DNA of 10,363 nucleotides from Eubacteriales Family XIII. Incertae Sedis bacterium (GTDB taxonomy: Bacteria; Bacillota; Clostridia; Peptostreptococcales; Anaerovoracaceae), in NCBI GenBank assembly GCA_031281765.1, contig JAITEX010000077.1:1-10363 (forward strand), in the 5' to 3' direction. The translations under genes were made by a program, and so were the position numbers. The number at the start of each line of letters is the position of its first letter. The stretch's first letter is position 1. A model generated the notes under the pieces. It saw nothing but the letters and a program-made list of their open reading frames with translations, ran no database searches and was not told where the DNA came from. Shown one piece after another: positions 1-6,512 of this stretch.

Positions 1-13
1 CAGGTCGTTTCAT
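1..13 (-). CDS. Possible gene start cut by the window edge (MKRP...)
   Basis: An ATG at 13-11 opens a frame beginning M-K-R-P before the window ends. AGGGGA (26-31) precedes it, with a rather long 12-base spacer. The preceding GGGGACACC (22-30) resembles a leader I recall in front of REP-associated (Y1, IS200-like) tyrosine transposase genes, whose proteins often begin M-x-R-P. Four codons cannot prove a gene; this is a suggestion from context. Confidence 0.2.
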
Positions 14-60
14 AATTATATGGTGTCCCCTATTTCTGTATGGTTATCCTTCCTAGAATA

Positions 61-69
61 ATTATAACA
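61..69 (-). promoter_or_regulatory. Possible extended -10 promoter reading off the left edge
   Basis: Minus-strand TGTTATAAT is a perfect extended -10 (TGn-TATAAT). No convincing -35 lies 16-18 bases upstream. It would start a transcript near position 54, with a leader of about 40 bases before an ATG at 13. Because the surroundings are AT-rich, a chance match is possible. Confidence 0.35.
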
Positions 70-129
70 GAAAGAATAGCCGTCTTTGCTTTGAAGTCAA
101 ACCAACCGCGCCATTGTCATAGTACCATG

Positions 130-261
130 TTAATGCCGATTATATATGTTCCAAGCAATCACCGCAATGATAAGCAACAGGATGATAACGGCAATAATAC
201 CGCCATCAATAACATGTTTGCCTATGCCCCAAGGTATTCGGGCTAAAAATAGAGTTCCCAT
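130..261 (-). CDS. Small single-span membrane protein, 43 residues, function unknown
   Basis: A short gene directly downstream of the VTT gene. The start ATG at 261 is preceded by AAGAGGA with an 8-base spacer, among the best ribosome sites in the window, and the frame ends with TAA at 130-132. The product begins MGTLFLARIPWGIGKHVIDG (residues 1-20). One strongly hydrophobic span runs from about 21 to 37 (G-I-I-A-V-I-I-L-L-L-I-I-A-V-I-A-W), and the tail NIYNRH is short and polar. I do not recognise a family. Codon choice (ATA, CTA, TTA) and base composition are more AT-rich than the operon, so it may be a newer acquisition or belong to the unit at the left edge. It could be read through from the VTT gene 55 bases upstream, since no terminator intervenes. 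Evidence is the ribosome site plus clean membrane topology; homologues would settle it. Confidence 0.6.
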   Translation of the reverse strand: MGTLFLARIPWGIGKHVIDGGIIAVIILLLIIAVIAWNIYNRH

Positions 262-316
262 AGTATATTCCTCTTAATAATGATAATGTAAAACTTACCG
301 TACAATAATACACCCC

Positions 317-1096
317 CTATATATCCCCGCCCTCTTTTGCGATAAACCTGTTGTAGATGCTGTCCACCATGGCGTAGACGCGTTTGCGTTTTATCGCGCA
401 GATGACGGCGATGGCGACGACGACGGCGGAGACGATTATTATGCCGGTATAGTTGTGGGTATAGAGCATGGAACCGACGAGAAGGCTGACGGCTAAGGCC
501 GGGGTCCGCGCGACGATGCTTGTGGCCGTGAACGGCAGGACCTTGAATTCGGAGATGCCGGCGGCGTAGGAGAAGATGTCCTTCGGTATGCCTGGGAAGA
601 GATAGAGCAGAAAGACGGCGACGAAGGCTTTTTTCGAGTTCAGGAGGGTGACAAAGCGGTGGAGCTTCTCTTTCCCGAAGACTAAGTAGACCATGTCCTT
701 GCCGAATATCCTGCCGAGATAAAACGTGATAACGGTGCCTATCGCAATGCCGATAAGGGACAGCAGCAGCGCGAGAATAAAGCTGAACGCGTAGCCGGCG
801 GCGAACTGCAGGGCCTGCCCCGGCAGGAAGGCGATGAGTATCTGGATGATTTGCAGCCCGATGTAGATGAACATGCTGTGCGTGTGGTATTTCTCGAGCA
901 GGGCGTTGACATTCTCGATGTCCTTGAACTCGTCGATAATATGCGGGTATTTCAGGAAGATAAGCGTCGGTATGCCGATAATAAACGCAAGCAGGACGGC
1001 GAATTTTGCGATGGCGAGCGCCGTGCGCACCGCCCTCTCGCGCCTGCTGTACGTCTCCGGCGAGCGCGCCTGATTGTCGTGGTCGTCATGCTTCAT
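317..1096 (-). CDS. VTT-domain (TVP38/TMEM64, DedA-related) membrane protein
   Basis: Predicted 259-residue polytopic inner-membrane protein. A charged, cytosol-like N-terminus (residues 1-25) precedes a first span at about 28-48. Further hydrophobic stretches follow near 75-92, 100-127, 157-170, 190-211 and 216-235, and the tail is basic (KRKR at 236-239). The middle fits the VTT/SNARE-associated domain: FLPGQALQFAAGYAF at 90-104, a Gly-rich span ending in YLGRIFGK at 126-133, then YLFPGIPKDIFSYAAGIS at 165-182, which matches the re-entrant conserved part of TVP38 proteins. Eukaryotic relatives and some DedA-type bacterial relatives move phospholipids or polyprenyl-phosphate carriers across membranes; the substrate here is unknown. 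The gene starts at an ATG overlapping the lyase stop, with only a weak upstream purine run, so coupling is likely. No intrinsic terminator is visible after the TAG stop. Confidence 0.9.
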   Translation of the reverse strand: MKHDDHDNQARSPETYSRRERAVRTALAIAKFAVLLAFIIGIPTLIFLKYPHIIDEFKDIENVNALLEKYHTHSMFIYIGLQIIQILIAFLPGQALQFAAGYAFSFILALLLSLIGIAIGTVITFYLGRIFGKDMVYLVFGKEKLHRFVTLLNSKKAFVAVFLLYLFPGIPKDIFSYAAGISEFKVLPFTATSIVARTPALAVSLLVGSMLYTHNYTGIIIVSAVVVAIAVICAIKRKRVYAMVDSIYNRFIAKEGGDI

Positions 1097-2379
1097 AGCG
1101 TCTTTATTATTCCCTTGTCTATCAGGCGCTGCGCAGCCGCGAGGACGCCGGTTTTCGCGTGTTCATAGGTCAGGCCGCCTTGAAAATACACATTGAACGG
1201 CTCGCGCAGGGGCCCGTCTGCGGACATCTCAATCGATGAGCCCTGGACGAAGGCTCCGGCGGCCATAATGACCTTGTCGTCATAGCCCGGCATATCCCAC
1301 GGTTCCGGCCGCACGTGGCTGTCCACGGGGGAGGCCGATTGAATGCCCTCGCAGAACGCGATAAGCGCTTCCGGGCTTCCGAGCCGGACGGTTTCTATAA
1401 TATCGCTGCGCTCTTCGTCCCAGCGCGGGCTGACGCTGAAGCCGAGGTTTTCGAAGAGGCGCGCGCAGAATACGGCGCCCTTTTGCGCGCCGGCCACGAC
1501 GTGCGGCGCGATGAACAGGCCCTGCAGTATCGTCCTCGTCTGTCCGAAGGTCAGGCCGCATTCGCCGCCGATGCCGGGCGTCGTCATGCGGCAGGCGACC
1601 CGTTCTATCAAATCCTGCCGTCCCGCGATATAGCCGCCCGAAAGCGCAAGGCCGCCGCCGGGATTCTTGATAAGCGAGCCCGCGACGATGTCAGCGCCGA
1701 CGTTCGACGGTTCGAGTTCATCTAAAAATTCGCCGTAACAATTATCGACGAATAAAATGATGTCGGGGTCCACATCATGGCAAAAGGCCGTAAAACCGGC
1801 GATTTCGGCCATGGTAAGCGCCTTCCTGTCGCTGTAGCCCGTAGCGCGCTGCAGGGCTATGACGCGCGTGGCCGGCGTAATGGCGCGGCGCACGGCGTCC
1901 CGGTCGATGTCGCCCCCCGGCAGAAGCTCGGCCTGCTGGTAGGTGACGCCGTATTCGCGCAAGGAGCCGTTGCCCTCATCTCCCGTCAGCCCTATCGTCG
2001 GCTGAATGGTATCGTAGGGCGCGCCCGTGCAGTAGAGCAGCTCGTCGCTGGGCCTGAGTACGCCCGTCAGAGCTAAGGAAATGGCGTGGGTGCCGTTGAC
2101 GATAAGCGGGCGCACGAGCGCCGCCTCCGCACCGAATACATCGGCATAGACGCGCTCGACGGCGGCGCGCCCCGCGTCATCATAGCCGTAGCCCGTGTTC
2201 CACGCGAAATGCGTATCCGCTATGCGGTTCTTGCGAAAAGCCGCGAGGACCTTGTAGGAGCAGCTTTCGGACACCGCGTCTATTCGCGCGAAAACGGGCC
2301 GTATCTCATCTTCCGCTCTGCGCGCGGCGGCAAGCAATGCCGGCGAAATGCCGAACTCACGCGTCAGTATATCGCTCAT
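1093..2379 (-). CDS. Methionine gamma-lyase family PLP enzyme (YnbB / 'aluminium resistance protein' family)
   Basis: Predicted 428-residue cytosolic fold-type I PLP enzyme of the family named both methionine gamma-lyase-like and aluminium resistance protein (YnbB in Bacillus). The likely cofactor lysine is K238 in GSLIKNPGGG, and the pyridine-nitrogen Asp is D212 in LFVDNCYGEF. RPLIVNGTHAISLAL (90-104) fits the phosphate/substrate region, and GYGYDDAGR lies near the N-terminus. Length is close to the family norm and the protein is full length. True substrate and role are poorly established: cysteine/methionine C-S lyase activity is inferred from the fold, and the aluminium label comes from an old phenotype. 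A YnbB-type gene downstream of mutSL-miaA is familiar Bacillota synteny, which supports the call. The TGA stop overlaps the VTT start (ATGA), so lyase and membrane protein are probably co-translated. Confidence 0.92.
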   Translation of the reverse strand: MSDILTREFGISPALLAAARRAEDEIRPVFARIDAVSESCSYKVLAAFRKNRIADTHFAWNTGYGYDDAGRAAVERVYADVFGAEAALVRPLIVNGTHAISLALTGVLRPSDELLYCTGAPYDTIQPTIGLTGDEGNGSLREYGVTYQQAELLPGGDIDRDAVRRAITPATRVIALQRATGYSDRKALTMAEIAGFTAFCHDVDPDIILFVDNCYGEFLDELEPSNVGADIVAGSLIKNPGGGLALSGGYIAGRQDLIERVACRMTTPGIGGECGLTFGQTRTILQGLFIAPHVVAGAQKGAVFCARLFENLGFSVSPRWDEERSDIIETVRLGSPEALIAFCEGIQSASPVDSHVRPEPWDMPGYDDKVIMAAGAFVQGSSIEMSADGPLREPFNVYFQGGLTYEHAKTGVLAAAQRLIDKGIIKTL

Positions 2380-3549
2380 TTGCTGCCGTCCTCCCCTTTT
2401 GAATCCCCGCCATCAAGCCGGCGCTCCTCAAATTCCTCAAACTCCGTTTCCCACTCCATATCGCGTATCAGTTCGCGTTTCGCGTTTTTGCGGTGCGCCG
2501 CATAGAGCTGGGTCGTCGTGATATTGTCGTGGCTCAAGAGCTCCTGCACGTCAAATATCGAATTGCCGCGCTCGATAAGCGAAGTCGCTGTCGTCGCGCG
2601 CAGCTTGTGCGGGCTGTAGGCCGAACGCCGGTCCGTACCGAGCTATGCCCGTGTATTTCTTCACGAGTTCGCGTATCTGGCGCTCCGTCAGCCGGCGTTT
2701 CTGCAGCGAGAGGAAGAGCGCGTCGCGCTCGCTCTCGGGGATCGTATCCGCGGCCGGGCGTTCGTTTTCGATATAGTTTTGCAGCGCGCGCAGGACGGAA
2801 TGGTTCAGCGGCATGGTGGTTTCCTTGCCGCGTTTCCGGAATATACGGAATTCCTCGCGCCCGAAATTGAAGGACGATATGTTCAGTTCACGCAGCTCCG
2901 AAAGGCGCAGGCCGTAGGTGACGAAAAGCACGAGGATGGCCTTGTCGCGGTACTTCGTCTTCTCCCAGAATTCCTTTTCCTTTTTCGAAAGCCCCGTACC
3001 CTTTGACACCGCGTCGAGCATGACCATGACTTCATCGTCATCTAAGGCCTTGATTTCCCGGTCACCGGCCTTCGGCAGGCGTATCGGGTCGAACCCGTCC
3101 GTGATGTTCTTCTCCATGAGTTCATCGCGGTAGAGGTATTTGAACAGGACGGAGACCGACGAGCGCTTGCGCGCGAGAGATCTATTGTCATTGTGGTAGA
3201 CGTAGACGGCGTCGCCCGACTTCTTGCGGTATCTGCGGCAATAATCGAGAAAGAGGTTCACGTCGGCCGCGCGCACCTGCCGGATTTCGCCTCTTTTTAT
3301 CTCCTTCGTCTCCCGCGCTTCGGTCAGACCCGTTTCGTCTATCAGGTAGCGGAAAAAGAAGCGGATGTCGAGCAGATAGGCCCGCCGCGTCATCGGCAGC
3401 ACATTGCCGCGCAGGTAGGCAAAGAAGCCGCGCAGGAAGCTCGGCAGCTCGCCCTCTATGGCCGCGCATTCATCCTCGATCAGCACCTCTTTCAGGACGA
3501 TGTTGTCAGGTTTATCGCTCTTATTGTGTATACGTATCTCTTTTTCCAT
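2376..3549 (-). pseudogene. XerS-like tyrosine recombinase, interrupted by a frameshift
   Basis: A phage-integrase-family (tyrosine) recombinase, read in two frames. From ATG 3549 the first frame encodes an N-terminal SAM-like core-binding domain (about residues 37-150) and the start of the catalytic domain, with Arg I in TYGLRLSEL (R215) and the beta-hairpin Lys in RGKET (K242). After IA at codons 302-303 the frame shifts at about 2640; unshifted, it ends at 2551 as a 332-residue product without the remaining active site. In the shifted frame the match resumes at once: GTDRRSAYSPHKLRATTATS (H-x-x-R), ELLSHDNITTTQLYAAH (His and the nucleophile Tyr), then an acidic tail ending at TGA 2376-2378, which overlaps the lyase ATG (ATGA). 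Restored length is about 390 residues. The segments around Arg I and the N-terminal domain recall XerS, the single chromosome-dimer recombinase of streptococci; that is a resemblance from memory. No clear ribosome site precedes the ATG. The lesion could be a real mutation or a sequence error. Confidence 0.8.
2389..2396 (-). promoter_or_regulatory. Strong ribosome binding site of the lyase gene
   Basis: GGGGAGGA lies 9 bases before the ATG at 2379, inside the final codons of the recombinase's downstream frame. The lyase can therefore initiate on its own even if the frameshift stops ribosomes at 2551, well before the coupling point. Confidence 0.65.
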
Positions 3550-3579
3550 AGTATATTCGCAGGTACCTTAGTCGCCGGG

Positions 3580-3600
3580 ATTGCGGGTCGAGCCCGCAAT
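3580..3600. repeat. Perfect palindrome between miaA and the recombinase (dispersed-repeat-like)
   Basis: ATTGCGGG and its exact reverse complement CCCGCAAT flank a 5-base loop. This gives a perfect 8-bp GC-rich stem in the only real gap inside the operon. The wording (minus strand GTCATTGCGGG...CCCGCAATCCC) resembles the short GTCATT...AATCC palindromes I recall as dispersed extragenic repeats in many bacterial genomes. Neither strand has a T-run after the stem, so an intrinsic terminator is unlikely. It could pause transcription or protect the 3' end of the upstream mRNA. Copy number elsewhere in the genome cannot be judged from this window. Confidence 0.6.
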
Positions 3601-3607
3601 GACACGT

Positions 3608-4561
3608 TTATTGCGGCGTGAACTCCGTGTCGATAAGCGCGAACAGTTCCGGCAGGACCGCGCTGACCGGCGTCTTTCCTTCGATTTCGAAGAAGAACGC
3701 GTCCTCCCAGCGCCTGAACCACGTGAGCTGACGCTTCGCGTAGCGCCGGGAATTCCGTTTGATAAGACGGACGGCCTCGCTCAGGTCATATTCGCCGCGC
3801 AGATAGCCCATTGTTTCCTTATATCCGATGCCGAGCAGGGAAATCGCTTCCCCGCTGACGCCGGCGTCCGCAAGCCCGCGCACTTCACCGGTAAGCCCCG
3901 CGGCCATCATCCTGTCCACGCGTTCCTCTATGAGTTCGTAGAGTTCCGCGCGGCTTCTCGTCAGTACGATGGTCAGCGGTTCGATAAGGCTGCCAGGCCG
4001 GAACGACTGTTCGAAGTCATTGAGACCCGAGGACTCGCCGCCCCGCTCTATCCGTTCGAGCGCGCGAATCACTTTCTTACGGTTATTCGCGTGGATCCTC
4101 CCGGCGCCCGCAGGATCCCTTTCCCGCAGTATATCATAAATATAACTATTCCCAAAATCATCGGCAAGCGCATTCAGCTTTTCCCGGTAGGCCGGATCTC
4201 CGGCGGCGCCCGAGAAGTCCATATCATAGATAAGCGAGTTGATATAGAGGCCGCTGCCGCCCGCTATCACGGGCACGGCGCCGCGCGCGAAAATATCCCA
4301 GATGGCGGCTCCGGCCTGCTCGCGGTATTCCGCTACCGAGAAGCCGCCATCCGGATCCGCTCTATCTATCATATGGTGGGGAACGCGCGCCCTGTCGGCG
4401 GCGGAAGGCTTCGCCGTGCCTATATCAAGCCCCCGGTAGACCTGTATGCTGTCAGCCGAAACGAGTTCGCCGCCGTACCGTTCGCAGACGGCGAGGGCCG
4501 CCTCGCTTTTGCCGACGGCCGTCGGTCCGGCTATAATAATGGCGGTTTTACGTCCGCTCAC
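3608..4561 (-). CDS. miaA: tRNA dimethylallyltransferase MiaA
   Basis: Predicted 317-residue MiaA, close to the usual ~315. It transfers a dimethylallyl group from DMAPP to N6 of A37 in tRNAs reading UNN codons; its substrate comes from the isoprenoid pathway that dxs feeds. The P-loop GPTAVGKS is at 12-19, followed by SADSIQVYRGLDIGTAKP at 35-52 (the D-S-x-Q and GTAKP elements that bind A37 and the donor). GGSGLYI follows in the middle, and the RYAKRQLTWFRR signature lies near the C-terminus. The GTG start at 4561 is chosen because of a well-spaced AAGGA; an in-frame TTG at 4594 would add 11 residues overlapping mutL. In Bacillus-type genomes hfq normally follows miaA. Here a 58-base gap with a palindrome and then a recombinase gene follow. 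Confidence 0.96.
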   Translation of the reverse strand: MSGRKTAIIIAGPTAVGKSEAALAVCERYGGELVSADSIQVYRGLDIGTAKPSAADRARVPHHMIDRADPDGGFSVAEYREQAGAAIWDIFARGAVPVIAGGSGLYINSLIYDMDFSGAAGDPAYREKLNALADDFGNSYIYDILRERDPAGAGRIHANNRKKVIRALERIERGGESSGLNDFEQSFRPGSLIEPLTIVLTRSRAELYELIEERVDRMMAAGLTGEVRGLADAGVSGEAISLLGIGYKETMGYLRGEYDLSEAVRLIKRNSRRYAKRQLTWFRRWEDAFFFEIEGKTPVSAVLPELFALIDTEFTPQ

Positions 4562-4565
4562 CGGC

Positions 4566-6512
4566 CTATCCTTCCCGTTTGAACATACGGTCAAGCTCCG
4601 CGCCCGTCATCGCGATAAACACGGGCCGCCCGTGCGGACAGGTGTAGGGGTTCTCACAGGCAAAGAGCTGCTTGATAAGCGCGGCCGCTTCCTCATTCGT
4701 CAAGGAATCGTTCATCTTCACGGAGCTTCTGCAGGCCCGCGATATGAGCCGTTCCGCCGCGCGCGTATTTTCGGGCGGCCTGCCGCTTGCGTTCTCAAGT
4801 ATATCCGTCAGGAATGATTCCGCTTCCTCATAGGAGAGAAAGGCCGGAAACGCGCGGACGGCAAAGGTTTTCTCACCGAATTCATCGATTTCAAAGCCGA
4901 GGTCCCCGAGCCATGCGGCCCAGCTGTCCGTATAGAGGTTTGAAACGGCGGGTATGTTCACGATAAGCGGCGTCAAAAGCTGCTGCGTCAGCTTGCCCTT
5001 AGCCGCGGCCTGCGCGAGGAAACGTTCATAATGTATACGCTCGTGAGCCGCGTGCTGGTCGATAATGAAAAATTCATCCTCCGTGCGCGCGAGGATATAG
5101 AGCCCGAAGAGACGGCCTATGACCTCCGGCGGGGTTTTCAGCGCGTCAGCAAGCCGCGTTCCCGGTGTTTCGCGCCCGGACGCGGCATCTTCACCATTGA
5201 GCAAACCGGCGTTGCCGCCCCTCTGTTCGCCCTCGCCATCCCCGGCTGCGGCTTCCGCGCCCGTGTCCGTACCGTTCGCCGTTACCGGAGCGTCCGTTTG
5301 CCCCTTCCACAGCGAGCTGATGGGTACCGACGCAATCTTTGAATCGTCGGCTGCGGCGTAGATGTCCGAACCCGAGACCCCGTCCTCGCGGACAAGTGAC
5401 GGTTCCGTCCCGGGCGCGCCGGGGGTTTCCGGCGACGGTTTCAGCGCGTAAAACGCGTTTTCGGCGCGTTTCAGCCGCCCCGCGTCCGCCGCGCTGCGTA
5501 TCTTCGCCGTCGACCCGTTTGCAATCAAGACATCCCGTATCATGGTTTCGACAAAGTCACGCACGGCGTTTTTATTTGAAAACCGTATCTGCGTCTTGGA
5601 CGGGTGGACGTTGACATCTATTTTCCGCGGGTCAATTTCGAGGAACAGGTAGACGACGGGAAACCTGCCCTCAAAGATAAGCCCTTTATACGCCTCCTTT
5701 ACGGCTTCCGCCAAAACCGCGTCGGCCACGCTGCGCCCGTTCACGAAGAAATACTGGTTTTTGCGCGTCTTGCGGTCGATGTCGGGCGGCGAGAGGTAGG
5801 CGGCAAGCCGCATATCGCCCTCTGCTGACGCTTTTTCGGCGTACAGGAGGTTCGCGGCAACCGCCGTACCGGCCGTTCCCGCTATCGCGGCGCTCACATC
5901 GCCGTTTCCGGGCGTAACAAAGTCCTCGATACCGTTGTGGCCAACGGAAAAGCGTATATGCGGCCAGGCGACGGCCATGCGCGCCGTATAGGCCACGATG
6001 TCCGCGGTTTCCGCGCGGTCGGATTTCAGGAATTTTCTCCGCGCAGGAACATTGTAAAAGAGGTCTTCGACGGTGATGCCGGTACCCTCGGGAGCGCCGG
6101 CTTTTCTGATGTTCGCCGCCTCGCCGCCCGCGACATAGAGGCTCGCTCCCTCCCGCGCGCCCGTGGTCCGGGAGACGATGGTCAGCTTCGATACGGCGGC
6201 AATGCTCGCGAGCGCCTCGCCGCGAAAGCCGAGTGTCCGTATCTCATCGAGGTCATTGCTCTCACGTATTTTGCTCGTGGCATGGGGGAAAACGGCGAGG
6301 TTCAGTTCATCCTCCGCTATGCCCGAGCCGTTGTCGTCGACGCGCATCAGTTTCTTGCCGCCGTCCTCTATCGAAACGGAAATCACGGTCGCGCCCGCGT
6401 CTATTGCATTTTCAACGATTTCCTTGATGACCGCCATCGGGCTTGTGATGACTTCACCCGCCGCTATCTTTTCAAAAACGTTCTGCGGCAGTACGCGTAT
6501 CTTCCCGCTCAT
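4566..6512 (-). CDS. mutL: DNA mismatch repair endonuclease MutL
   Basis: Predicted 648-residue MutL, which couples MutS mismatch recognition to strand incision. The N-terminal GHKL ATPase has ENAIDAGAT (E34 is the likely general base), DDNGSGI at 59-65, TLGFRGEALASI at 93-104 and the FVNGRSV strand at 256-262. A low-complexity Ala/Gly/Asp-rich linker covers about residues 335-460. The C-terminal dimerisation domain carries the endonuclease set: DQHAAHERIHYE at 485-496 (pattern DQHA-x2-E-x4-E), ACRSSVK at 593-599, CPHGRP at 625-630 and a terminal FKR. These mark the metal-dependent nicking MutL of bacteria that lack MutH and Dam-directed repair. A purine-rich AAGGG site sits 7 bases before the ATG, inside the end of mutS. 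The TAG stop lies 4 bases before the miaA start. Nothing looks degraded. Confidence 0.98.
   Translation of the reverse strand: MSGKIRVLPQNVFEKIAAGEVITSPMAVIKEIVENAIDAGATVISVSIEDGGKKLMRVDDNGSGIAEDELNLAVFPHATSKIRESNDLDEIRTLGFRGEALASIAAVSKLTIVSRTTGAREGASLYVAGGEAANIRKAGAPEGTGITVEDLFYNVPARRKFLKSDRAETADIVAYTARMAVAWPHIRFSVGHNGIEDFVTPGNGDVSAAIAGTAGTAVAANLLYAEKASAEGDMRLAAYLSPPDIDRKTRKNQYFFVNGRSVADAVLAEAVKEAYKGLIFEGRFPVVYLFLEIDPRKIDVNVHPSKTQIRFSNKNAVRDFVETMIRDVLIANGSTAKIRSAADAGRLKRAENAFYALKPSPETPGAPGTEPSLVREDGVSGSDIYAAADDSKIASVPISSLWKGQTDAPVTANGTDTGAEAAAGDGEGEQRGGNAGLLNGEDAASGRETPGTRLADALKTPPEVIGRLFGLYILARTEDEFFIIDQHAAHERIHYERFLAQAAAKGKLTQQLLTPLIVNIPAVSNLYTDSWAAWLGDLGFEIDEFGEKTFAVRAFPAFLSYEEAESFLTDILENASGRPPENTRAAERLISRACRSSVKMNDSLTNEEAAALIKQLFACENPYTCPHGRPVFIAMTGAELDRMFKREG
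4569..4573 (-). promoter_or_regulatory. Ribosome binding site of miaA (decides its start)
   Basis: AAGGA within the last codons of mutL is 7 bases before a GTG at 4561. The upstream in-frame TTG at 4594 has no suitably spaced site, so GTG at 4561 is the better start. Confidence 0.65.

Noticed and set aside
40..246. A 68-codon plus-strand frame at the left end
   Set aside because: It is antisense to the better-supported 43-residue gene, has no ribosome site and has no coherent composition.
2636..2650. Programmed ribosomal frameshifting in the recombinase
   Set aside because: There is no slippery heptamer or prfB-like site. A +1 slip of the Ala tRNA from GCT to CTC would not re-pair. Mutation or sequence error is simpler.
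3580..3600. Intrinsic terminator after miaA
   Set aside because: The stem is good, but neither strand has a following T-tract.
3550..3607. A difSL-like recombination site next to the XerS-like gene
   Set aside because: XerS genes in streptococci sit near their dif site, but this gap shows no AT-rich 11-6-11 inverted arrangement. Its palindrome is GC-rich with a different layout.
3581..4582. A 333-codon open frame on the plus strand opposite miaA
   Set aside because: It lies antisense to a gene with complete MiaA motifs, has no recognisable domain or ribosome site, and is the usual by-product of GC-rich codon bias.
4562..4594. TTG at 4594 as the miaA start
   Set aside because: There is no spaced ribosome site, and the extra residues are just mutL's end read in another frame. 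GTG 4561 has AAGGA at 7 bases.
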